This document shows positions 6,313-12,262 of a stretch of DNA of 12,262 bases, in pieces (position 1 is the stretch's first letter; each line of letters begins with the position of its first letter). A program made the position numbers and the translations under genes. The DNA is from Victivallales bacterium (GTDB lineage Bacteria > Verrucomicrobiota > Lentisphaeria > Oligosphaerales > Oligosphaeraceae), in the NCBI GenBank assembly GCA_017538465.1, contig JAFYIW010000180.1, forward strand, positions 1-12,262, read 5' to 3'. The notes under the pieces are model-generated. The model saw only the letters and a program-made list of their open reading frames with translations, did no database searches and was not told where the DNA came from.

Positions 6313-7665
6313 ATGTCTTCAGGCAAAGACTACATTGCAAAGATCATGGCCCAGGTCGAGGCCCGCAACGCAAATCAGCCGGAGTTCCTCCAGGCCGTTG
6401 ACGAGGTTCTCGCCACTTTGGCTCCCGCGCTGGACCGCAATCCGAAATTTGAGGCGAACAGCATCCTGGAGCGCCTGGTCGAGCCAGAGCGCCAGATTGC
6501 CTTCCGCGTCGCCTGGGAAGACGACAACGGCAAGATTCAGATCAACCGTGGCTTCCGTTTCGAGTTCAACAGCGCGATCGGCCCCTACAAGGGCGGTCTG
6601 CGTTTCCATCCCAGCGTGAACGCCTCCATCCTGAAGTTCCTGGGCTTCGAGCAGATCTTCAAGAACGCCCTGACCACTCTGCCGATGGGCGGCGGCAAAG
6701 GCGGCTCCGACTTCGACCCGAAAGGCAAGTCCGACCGAGAGGTCATGCGCTTCTGCCAGGCCTTCATGACCGAGCTCTTCCGCCACATCGGACCTGACAC
6801 CGACGTGCCCGCAGGCGACATCGGCGTTGGCGGCCGTGAAATCGGCTACCTCTTCGGACAGTACAAGCGCATCACCAACTCCTTCACCGGCGTGCTGACT
6901 GGCAAAGGGCTGAACTGGGGCGGCTCGCTGATTCGCCCCGAGGCCACTGGCTACGGCTCGGTCTATTTCTCGGAAGAGATGCTCAAGACCCGCGGCGAGG
7001 CTTTGGAAGGCAAGGTCTGCGCGGTCTCCGGCTCCGGCAACGTGGCGCAGTTCACCGTCCAGAAGCTCATTCAGCTGGGCGCCAAGCCCGTCACCATGTC
7101 CGACTCCAACGGCACCATCTACGACGCCGACGGCATCACCCAGGAGAAGCTGGAGTGGGTCAAGGAGCTCAAGAATGTCAAGCGTGGCCGCATCAAGGAA
7201 TACGCCGCACAGTTCAAGGGCGCACAGTATTTCGAGAACGCCCGTCCCTGGAGCGTGAAGTGCGACTGCGCCTACCCCTCCGCCACCCAGAATGAAATCT
7301 CCGAGGACGACGCCAAGACGCTCGTCGCCAACGGCTGCAAAATGGTCTGCGAAGGCGCGAACATGCCTTCCACCCCAGGCGCCATCCAAGTCTTCCAGGG
7401 CAATGGCCTCCTCTACTCTCCTGGCAAGGCCTCCAACGCCGGCGGCGTGGCCACCAGCGGACTCGAGATGTCCCAGAACTCCGAACGCCTCGCCTGGACG
7501 GCGGCCGAGGTGGACGAAAAGCTCCACAACATCATGATTAACATCCACAAGAACTGCTACGAGACCGCCAAGGAATACGGTGTGGCTGGCAACTATGTGG
7601 CTGGCGCCAATATCGCCAGCTTCCTCAAGATTGCCAACTCCATGCTCGACCAGGGCGTGTATTAA
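6313..7665 (+). CDS. gdhA: NADP-type glutamate dehydrogenase GdhA
   Basis: GdhA catalyses reductive amination of 2-oxoglutarate with ammonia to glutamate in the cytoplasm, a main ammonia-assimilation route when ammonium is plentiful. The 450-residue product has the usual length of the small hexameric class (E. coli 447) and aligns along its whole length from memory of the family. It has GPYKGGLRFHPSVN (90-103; substrate Lys93), LPMGGGKGGSDFDPKGKSD (123-141; catalytic Lys129), DVPAGDIGVGGREIG (164-178; catalytic Asp169), the Rossmann GSGNVAQ (240-246), CEGANMPST and NAGGVATSGLEM near the C-terminus. These features favour the NADP(H)-linked assimilatory form, though cofactor preference is not proven. 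It is monocistronic: an AT-rich promoter region precedes it and a stem-loop follows. Codons are strongly biased to G/C endings, as expected for a highly expressed gene. Confidence 0.97.
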   Translation: MSSGKDYIAKIMAQVEARNANQPEFLQAVDEVLATLAPALDRNPKFEANSILERLVEPERQIAFRVAWEDDNGKIQINRGFRFEFNSAIGPYKGGLRFHPSVNASILKFLGFEQIFKNALTTLPMGGGKGGSDFDPKGKSDREVMRFCQAFMTELFRHIGPDTDVPAGDIGVGGREIGYLFGQYKRITNSFTGVLTGKGLNWGGSLIRPEATGYGSVYFSEEMLKTRGEALEGKVCAVSGSGNVAQFTVQKLIQLGAKPVTMSDSNGTIYDADGITQEKLEWVKELKNVKRGRIKEYAAQFKGAQYFENARPWSVKCDCAYPSATQNEISEDDAKTLVANGCKMVCEGANMPSTPGAIQVFQGNGLLYSPGKASNAGGVATSGLEMSQNSERLAWTAAEVDEKLHNIMINIHKNCYETAKEYGVAGNYVAGANIASFLKIANSMLDQGVY

Positions 7666-7700
7666 TCGTTAGACGATAGCAGCTTCAAGCTTAAAATGTC

Positions 7701-7734
7701 GGGGCAAGGCCTTCCAAGGGGTCTTGCCCCAAAA
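7701..7734 (+). terminator. Stem-loop terminator after gdhA, possibly bidirectional
   Basis: GGGGCAAGGCC (7701-7711) pairs with GGTCTTGCCCC (7720-7730), 11 bp with one G-U, around an 8-base loop, and is followed by AAAATTTT. It lies between the convergent gdhA and protease-inhibitor genes and could stop both transcripts, because the - strand also has TTTT shortly after the stem. The short T-run makes it a moderate-strength prediction. Confidence 0.65.
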
Positions 7735-7808
7735 TTTTGACTTGGAGTACAGCCCGCTCCAGCGGCTGGCGATTGCAGGAAATAGGTTAAAGTGAAACTG
7801 GTTCAGGG

Positions 7809-8198
7809 CTATTCGACGACGACGGAGATCGCCCTCGTGCCCGACGGGGAAGCACCCTTCTCCCACGGACGTATGTTTTCAAACTGCAGCAGGCATTTCC
7901 CCTGTGTCTTGGCACGGTATTGGAAGTGGAAGGTGCCAGGGGCCCCGCAGAGATTCCGCTTGGATTTCACGGTTTCGTAGGACTCCCCGACCAACTCCAG
8001 CAGCGCCTGCGAGTCGTCGTTGGGGACTTGACGCCAGATGAACCCCGTGGTCCTGTTGCCTCGGATGTCGATGGTGAAAGTTTCGTCAACGTGGAGGGAG
8101 ATGGAGGTGACGTCGCTGGCGTCGAAACGGCGGGGCGTTGCGCAGCCCAGGCAGCCCAGCAGCAGAAAAGCCATGAAGGAGAGCAGAAGCGATTTCAT
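7809..8198 (-). CDS. Chagasin-like (I42) cysteine protease inhibitor, lipoprotein
   Basis: This 129-residue protein begins with a lipoprotein signal peptide: Lys2, a hydrophobic stretch at 4-15 and a lipobox LLGC with Cys16 as the likely lipid-modified residue (Cys19 is a second candidate). The mature part shows the three loops of the chagasin/I42 family that block papain-like cysteine proteases. These are GNRTTGFIW (47-55, canonical NxTTGxxW), GAPG (85-88) followed by an aromatic strand, and RPWE (110-113). Family knowledge therefore predicts a membrane-anchored inhibitor on the periplasmic or outer side, protecting against host or self proteases. No cysteine protease gene is in the window. 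It is encoded alone, converging on gdhA, with a strong promoter and palindrome upstream. No clear Shine-Dalgarno precedes the ATG. Confidence 0.87.
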   Translation of the reverse strand: MKSLLLSFMAFLLLGCLGCATPRRFDASDVTSISLHVDETFTIDIRGNRTTGFIWRQVPNDDSQALLELVGESYETVKSKRNLCGAPGTFHFQYRAKTQGKCLLQFENIRPWEKGASPSGTRAISVVVE

Positions 8199-8250
8199 CG
8201 TGTGTGGATTTGAGGATATGAATCCCTGATTTAACTGTGGATACCCAGGG

Positions 8251-8263
8251 AACTTGACAAGTT
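8251..8263 (-). promoter_or_regulatory. Operator-like palindrome at the predicted start of inhibitor transcription
   Basis: AACTTG-A-CAAGTT is a perfect 6+1+6 palindrome just downstream of the -10 box of the - strand promoter, covering the expected transcription start (about 8258). A repressor bound here would block initiation. The TTGACA inside it resembles a + strand -35 box but has no -10 box at a usable distance. Confidence 0.4.
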
Positions 8264-8264
8264 T

Positions 8265-8293
8265 AATATAACACAGGCGGGCGGCCTTGGCAA
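8265..8293 (-). promoter_or_regulatory. Sigma70-type promoter of the I42 inhibitor gene
   Basis: Read on the - strand, TTGCCA (8293-8288) and TATATT (8270-8265) are separated by exactly 17 bases, with 5 of 6 matches to each consensus box. The predicted start is near 8258, giving a leader of about 60 bases before the ATG at 8198. Confidence 0.65.
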
Positions 8294-8362
8294 AAGCCCC
8301 GCTTCATTCCAGCGACAGGGATAGAAGAACGGAGTCGGGGAGTTACATTATGCGAGTTCCTC

Positions 8363-8406
8363 GGCCAGCATTCCATTTTTAGGGGAAACGCCCTCGCCTG
8401 CTGGCC
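8363..8406 (+). repeat. Inverted repeat in the likely leader of the SGNH hydrolase gene
   Basis: GGCCAGCA (8363-8370) and TGCTGGCC (8399-8406) are exact 8-bp arms around 28 bases. Inside them AGGG (8381-8384) can pair with CCCT (8391-8394). It lies 50 bases before the ATG and could form a leader hairpin; no known riboswitch is recognised. Confidence 0.4.
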
Positions 8407-8456
8407 AGTTTACCGACATTCTTCAGCTTGCTCAAATCATTTTGGAGATATTCCCC

Positions 8457-9587
8457 ATGGCCGACTTCTACCAGGACATCCGCTCCATCGACCCCCGCAT
8501 GGCGACCGTGCCCGGCAACCGCGACGGGCTGGCGTGGCATCTTCCCTATGAAGCCCCGATGCGGCTCTTCGGCTTCCCGTGGTTTGACCAGGACCACGCC
8601 TACAACCGCCTCCCGCTGAAGCGTCCCGCACAGGTCACGCAGTTCCCCGATGGCGTGAAGGCCATGGTTCCCGCCAAGAATTGCGGTGCATACTCCCTCG
8701 CAGGCCACACCGCAGGCGGACAGGTCCGCTTCCGCACCGACAGCGCGCGCTTCGCGGTGGACGTGGAGGAGTTCGACGTGTTCCAGTTTGACCATTTTGC
8801 CCCCACCGGCAGCATGGGACTGGACATTTATTTAAAGGATGGCAACCAATGGGTCGGCCTGGGTGCGACGCGACGCGATCCCACGCAGGCGGCTTTCACC
8901 ACGGAAATCGCCGGCGGAATTCGCCGTGAGATGCGCGATGTCATCATCCATCTGCCGACCTACTCTGGTCTCAGCAAGCTCTTCATCGGCCTGGAAGAAA
9001 CGGCGCACATGGAGCCGCCCACGCCCTTCGACGCTCCGGAACCGGTGGTCTGGTACGGCACCTCCATCACCCAGGGCGGCTGCGTGACGCGTCCCGGCCT
9101 CGCCGCCAGCAATATCCTTTCGCGGCTGCTCAACCGCGAGGTCGTGAACCAGGGCTATTCCGGCAGCGGCAAGGGCGAGCCGGAAATTGCCGTGATGCTG
9201 GCCGACATTCCCAATCCCGCTCTCTATATTCTTGACTATACGTGGAATGTCGGAGTCGCGGAACTCCAGGCGACCCTGCCGACCTTCCTGGACACGCTGC
9301 GCGGGAAGCACCCGACCGTCCCGATTTTGCTGGTGTCTCCCACGCCTGGCCGCGGTGCACTGGAAATCGCCCCGGACAGAACCCATGACGAGAAGGGCAA
9401 CTACATGGAGGAGACTTGCCGGAAGCGCCGCGCCGAAGGCGATCCCCGCATCTTCTTCTTCGACGCCCTCCACGACGGCTGCGGAGAGGATTTCTGGGAA
9501 GGCTATGTGGACGGCTGCCACCTCAACGACCTGGGCTTCTATCGTCTGGCCCACGCCATCTGCCCCGTCGTCAAGGCATTGCTGTAA
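8457..9587 (+). CDS. SGNH/GDSL hydrolase of the GxDLY type (putative carbohydrate esterase)
   Basis: With the ATG at 8457 the product is 376 residues. A TTG at 8442 would add five residues but lies in the TTGGAGAT ribosome binding site (GGAG at 8444-8447, 9-base spacing), so the ATG is preferred. The N-terminal half (about 1-185) is a beta-rich domain containing GLDIY (121-125), matching the GxDLY motif of the domain that precedes one group of SGNH esterases. The catalytic half has GTSITQG (201-207, nucleophile Ser203), NQGYSGSGKGE (231-241, oxyanion Gly/Asn region), LDYTWN (259-264) and the DGCH dyad (Asp352, His355). The catalytic set is complete. There is no signal peptide, so it is probably cytoplasmic. 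Relatives remove acyl or acetyl groups from sugars; the substrate here is unknown. The convergent GH42-type galactosidase supports a glycan-processing role. Confidence 0.87.
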   Translation: MADFYQDIRSIDPRMATVPGNRDGLAWHLPYEAPMRLFGFPWFDQDHAYNRLPLKRPAQVTQFPDGVKAMVPAKNCGAYSLAGHTAGGQVRFRTDSARFAVDVEEFDVFQFDHFAPTGSMGLDIYLKDGNQWVGLGATRRDPTQAAFTTEIAGGIRREMRDVIIHLPTYSGLSKLFIGLEETAHMEPPTPFDAPEPVVWYGTSITQGGCVTRPGLAASNILSRLLNREVVNQGYSGSGKGEPEIAVMLADIPNPALYILDYTWNVGVAELQATLPTFLDTLRGKHPTVPILLVSPTPGRGALEIAPDRTHDEKGNYMEETCRKRRAEGDPRIFFFDALHDGCGEDFWEGYVDGCHLNDLGFYRLAHAICPVVKALL

Positions 9588-9597
9588 TTTAGGACTT

Positions 9598-9647
9598 CAG
9601 GCCTCCAGGACCTCAGGCTTCAGTCACACAGGCCTCCAGGACCTCAG
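9598..9647 (+). repeat. 19-bp direct repeat between convergent genes
   Basis: CAGGCCTCCAGGACCTCAG occurs exactly at 9598-9616 and 9629-9647, a 31-base period. The surrounding bases (from 9591) are built of similar AGG/CTTCAGG pieces. The second copy runs into the stop codon of the galactosidase gene. Confidence 0.85.
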
Positions 9648-11716
9648 ACGTGCCTGCAGAGCGCGGCAGTGCCATTCGGGGCAAGGATAATTCGATTCCC
9701 CTCGACCTTCGCCTCGGTGCTGGCGTAGCGCAATTGGAAGCCTGCCGGGATTTCGGCAGTCTGCGGTTTTTCGGTAGGATTGAAGAGGAAGCGGAAGACG
9801 TTCTCCTGCGAAGTTCGCTCCAGCGTCCAGATTGGCGTGGTCTCGGCGGAGAGTCCGGCGGCTTCCAGCGCCAGCGCATAGAGGTGCGGAAGCGCGGGTT
9901 CGCGATTGGCGACCAGGGTGTCCCGCACCGCGATGGAGAGATTCCCGCCGCAGGTGAAGACCCTGCCTTTGCCAAAGGCGTTCACCACGGCGGCGACCGA
10001 GCCGTCCTCCCAGGCGGCGATTGCGACGCCCGTGGTGGGCTCCAGGCGTACTTGGCAGAAGGCCGCCGTGTCCGTGGCGCCGTCGGCGTAGCGCAGCGTC
10101 CTCGTCTCGCCGTCATTGAGAGCGAGACGGTGGGTTTCGCGGCATCCGATGAGGCGGTCGAGGCCCCGCGAGGGGCGCTGGAGTGTCGCCCACGTGCGTT
10201 CGTCCCGACACGCGAAGGAATACTCCACCAGCAGAACCCCGCCATTCTTGACGAATTCTTCCAGGTTTCTCGCAACGTCTTCAGATATTTGCTCTAAACA
10301 ATTAATTATTAATAAGTTATAGTTATTATAATTATCCTCTGGCGTGACGAAATCCGGCGCATGGCCGGTGGTTAGAAGGTTGTAGAATGCCCCTCGGATG
10401 CCACGCTTGTAGGAGTAGGTCGTGTTGGACTGGATGTTGGCGATACCGTTGAGGGGACCCTCCATCGCCTCGATGCGCATCAAGAGGTCGTTCTGGAGGT
10501 CGAAGAGAATCGCCGTATCGCTTTTGGGAACCGCGGTCTTGGCGAATTCGGCGCCCCACTTGCGCATTTCGGCGGCGACGTGGTCGCAGCGTTCGGAGCG
10601 CGGGGTGGGCGAGCCGTCCATTTCGCGCATTCCCCAGCCGTTGGTCTCTTCGCCGAAGCGTTCGGAGCGCCACTGCCAGAAGGTCAGGCCGTTTGCGCCA
10701 CTGGCGAGAATCATCCAGAGAGCCTGCTCGATGAAGGCGGGGTCGGCCTCCTGCCACCATTGGGCGTAGTTGGTATAGAACTCCTGGCACCAGAAATTGG
10801 GGTCCACGCGGCGCATCCAGGCCCCGATTACGGGCGTCTCCAACTTTTCCATGCGGTTTCTGGGCAGGAGCTCGATGCCCAGCGAGCAGCCATAGAAGTC
10901 CACCTGCTTCGCGTTGAGGAGGTCGTTGCTGGTGTCGCAGGCGGGGTCCTGCGTGATGCTCGTGAAGCCCACATGGCACATCACCTGACGACCCGGTGCT
11001 CCCCGGCGGATGCCCTCCGCCGAGACGCCCACCTGGCCGGCCACCGCCTCGCCCGCCCACTGCCGCCAGAGGTACAGCTCTGCGTAGTCGGAGTGCGACT
11101 GCGGCGGGAAGACGGTCTCGAAGCTGGTCCACGCCTTGCCGAAGGCCGCGTTGAGGGCCTCGATGGTGCCGAAGCGCCGCTTCAGGTAGTCGCGGTAGCT
11201 CTGGATGGAGTGTTCGCACTGGCATTGCCCCATCGGACGGCTCCGCGGCTCGTTCCAGGCGTTGAAGAACCACAGGTTCGGCTCGTCCTTCACGTGCGCC
11301 GCCAGCGCCTCCGTGAACTTTCCCGCCGCCTCGGCGACCGCGGGGTTGTCAAAGCACGGCCACCATCCGCCGACGTAGAAGGCCGCGTGCGCGATGGGCG
11401 GGAGCGGCTGACCACCGAAGCCCACGCGCGAGCCGCCCAGTTCGGTGAAGACCCAGTCCGGCGCCGTCTCCAGCTGCGGCTTCACAATCACCCGCAGACT
11501 GTGCTTCTGCGCAACCGCGAAGAGCCGGTCCAGTTCCGAGAAGTCGTACTGACCGCGGATGCGCTCGTGGCAGCGCCACTGCGGACGGAACTGCACGTGC
11601 GTGTAGCCTTTCGCGGCGATTTCGGCGAGGTCGCCGTCCCATTCGCTTTCCAGCGGCGTGGGCGCGCGGTGGTATTGGGTCCCGAAGGGGAAGAAGTCGG
11701 TGAAGTGGTTGTCCAT
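9644..11716 (-). CDS. GH42-like beta-galactosidase
   Basis: This 690-residue protein has the length and layout of glycoside hydrolase family 42. A TIM barrel spans about 1-390, and a flavodoxin-like trimerisation domain (about 410-610) contains NLLIINCLEQIS and LEEFVKNGGVLLVE. A small beta domain closes the protein. Family 42 enzymes cleave terminal beta-galactosides with retention. The likely acid/base is Glu156 in FNAWNEP (151-157) and the likely nucleophile is Glu312 in WCQEFYTNYAQWW (309-321). Cys121, Cys165 and Cys167 match three of the four zinc cysteines of some GH42 enzymes; the fourth position appears to be Ser170. There is no signal peptide, so it probably acts on imported oligosaccharides. 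It lies 40 bases after the DUF4143 ATPase gene and may share its transcript. A strikingly AT-rich stretch interrupts the gene near 10283-10336. No Shine-Dalgarno is visible. Confidence 0.85.
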   Translation of the reverse strand: MDNHFTDFFPFGTQYHRAPTPLESEWDGDLAEIAAKGYTHVQFRPQWRCHERIRGQYDFSELDRLFAVAQKHSLRVIVKPQLETAPDWVFTELGGSRVGFGGQPLPPIAHAAFYVGGWWPCFDNPAVAEAAGKFTEALAAHVKDEPNLWFFNAWNEPRSRPMGQCQCEHSIQSYRDYLKRRFGTIEALNAAFGKAWTSFETVFPPQSHSDYAELYLWRQWAGEAVAGQVGVSAEGIRRGAPGRQVMCHVGFTSITQDPACDTSNDLLNAKQVDFYGCSLGIELLPRNRMEKLETPVIGAWMRRVDPNFWCQEFYTNYAQWWQEADPAFIEQALWMILASGANGLTFWQWRSERFGEETNGWGMREMDGSPTPRSERCDHVAAEMRKWGAEFAKTAVPKSDTAILFDLQNDLLMRIEAMEGPLNGIANIQSNTTYSYKRGIRGAFYNLLTTGHAPDFVTPEDNYNNYNLLIINCLEQISEDVARNLEEFVKNGGVLLVEYSFACRDERTWATLQRPSRGLDRLIGCRETHRLALNDGETRTLRYADGATDTAAFCQVRLEPTTGVAIAAWEDGSVAAVVNAFGKGRVFTCGGNLSIAVRDTLVANREPALPHLYALALEAAGLSAETTPIWTLERTSQENVFRFLFNPTEKPQTAEIPAGFQLRYASTEAKVEGNRIILAPNGTAALCRHV

Positions 11717-11756
11717 GGTGGTGGCGAGAAGCGTGCGTTGTCCCGATGTGTGGGCA

Positions 11757-12262
11757 TCACAGGCATGGTGTCATGTAGATGGGGAGGTAAAGGATGCCGT
11801 CCGTGAAACGCAGGTCCTTGGAGTGGATGAGGTATGGCTGTCCGAGAAAGTCGTGGTATTTGGCCTGGAATTTGTCCAATGACGTGTGCGTGTAGTATCT
11901 GGAGGACTTGACTTCGATGGGTGAAATGTTGTGTCGTCGGGAAATGTCCGGGGTGGGAATCAGAAAATCAATTTCCATCCGCTCCTGAGTATTTCCCTGG
12001 CCGGCGGAGAAGAAGAACAGCTCGTGTCCGGCGGCGGCCAGCATCTGCGCGACGATGTTCTCCACGAGCATCCCCTGGTTGACCTCCAAGGCGTTGAAGA
12101 GCAGCCGACGGTGGATTTCTGCGGTCTGTCCGGGAGTGCCTCCGAAGGCCTGGCTGATGAGCAGTCCGGTGTCCGCCATATAGCACTTCAGCGTCGAGTA
12201 TTCCGCATTGATGCCCAAGCCGAGGTTGGGTTCGGTGGAACGGTGGCACAGATTGGCGACCA
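11757..12262 (-). CDS. AAA-type ATP-binding protein, DUF4143 C-terminal part (5' end outside window)
   Basis: The frame is open to the window edge, so only the last 168 or so residues are present. The visible part is the DUF4143 region found after the N-terminal AAA ATPase domain in a very common family of anaerobes. It includes HRSTEPNLGLGIN, LKCYMADTGLL, NQGMLVENIVAQML, MEIDFLI and SPIEVKSS, and ends in YLPIYMTPCL. The D...E-x-K pattern in EIDFLI and IEVKSS resembles a PD-(D/E)XK nuclease fold. That resemblance is known for the family, but its cellular role is not established, and links to toxin-antitoxin or defence functions are only suggested. Walker motifs would lie beyond the window. 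A TTG at 12218 is a false internal start. It precedes the galactosidase gene on the same strand by 40 bases. Confidence 0.9.
   Translation of the reverse strand, partial: VANLCHRSTEPNLGLGINAEYSTLKCYMADTGLLISQAFGGTPGQTAEIHRRLLFNALEVNQGMLVENIVAQMLAAAGHELFFFSAGQGNTQERMEIDFLIPTPDISRRHNISPIEVKSSRYYTHTSLDKFQAKYHDFLGQPYLIHSKDLRFTDGILYLPIYMTPCL

Noticed and set aside
6319..7548. 409-residue open frame antisense to gdhA
   Set aside because: It mirrors the codon bias of a highly expressed GC-rich gene, where reversed codons avoid stops. It has no domain or ribosome binding site; long antisense frames on glutamate dehydrogenase genes are a known artefact.
7751..7770. Small bulged hairpin between gdhA and the inhibitor gene
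   Set aside because: It has only about 7 pairs with a bulge and no T-run; the 7701-7734 stem-loop is the better terminator.
8254..8259. Consensus TTGACA as a + strand -35 box for the SGNH hydrolase gene
   Set aside because: TATAAC lies only 7 bases downstream and nothing like a -10 box is found at 15-19 bases. The hexamer is part of the - strand palindrome.
10580..11806. 408-residue + strand frame across the galactosidase gene
   Set aside because: It is antisense to a clear GH42 gene, has no recognisable motif, and runs across the gene start into the ATPase gene.

Overview
The window is GC-rich coding DNA from a bacterium. It is densely packed, many genes lack a clear Shine-Dalgarno sequence, and AT-rich sequence is confined mainly to one regulatory gap and one short stretch inside a gene. 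It encodes RsmD, an RfaE2-type heptose-1-phosphate adenylyltransferase, a TMTC-like membrane glycosyltransferase-fold protein, an anaerobe-style DUF4143 ATPase, a GxDLY-type SGNH hydrolase and a GH42-like galactosidase. This mix fits a Gram-negative anaerobe of the PVC group (Lentisphaerota, Kiritimatiellota or Verrucomicrobiota). That placement is an inference from gene content; no marker gene in the window settles it.

Left block (1-2345, + strand): the tail of an unrecognised protein, a small membrane-anchored zinc-ribbon protein, rsmD and a cytosolic M28-type aminopeptidase. Spacing is 7-34 bases between genes, so this looks like one operon. Middle block (2475-6104, + strand): a helical-repeat protein ending in a SEC-C zinc motif, a single ORF that fuses RfaE2 to an FMN nitroreductase, and a TMTC/PMT-like multi-membrane-span protein with a heptanucleotide repeat near its 5' end. 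A perfect 9-bp hairpin ends directly before the last stop codon.

A 208-base AT-rich gap (6105-6312) then carries promoter-like and operator-like sequence in front of gdhA, the NADP-type glutamate dehydrogenase, which is followed by a stem-loop terminator. On the - strand, converging on gdhA, lies a lipoprotein of the chagasin (I42) cysteine-protease inhibitor family. It has a very good sigma70-type promoter and a 13-base palindrome at its predicted transcription start. The 258-base divergent gap (8199-8456) holds that promoter and an inverted repeat in the likely leader of the next gene.

Right block (8457-12262): an SGNH/GDSL carbohydrate esterase-like enzyme (+) converges on a GH42-type beta-galactosidase (-). 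Upstream of the galactosidase on the same strand is the C-terminal part of an AAA/DUF4143 ATPase that runs off the window. The esterase and galactosidase both lack signal peptides, so they could process imported oligosaccharides in the cytoplasm. No tRNA, rRNA, CRISPR array, insertion sequence or phage gene was seen. I did not find a clear multi-gene novel system; the most unusual items are the RfaE2-nitroreductase fusion and several regulatory or repeat structures.
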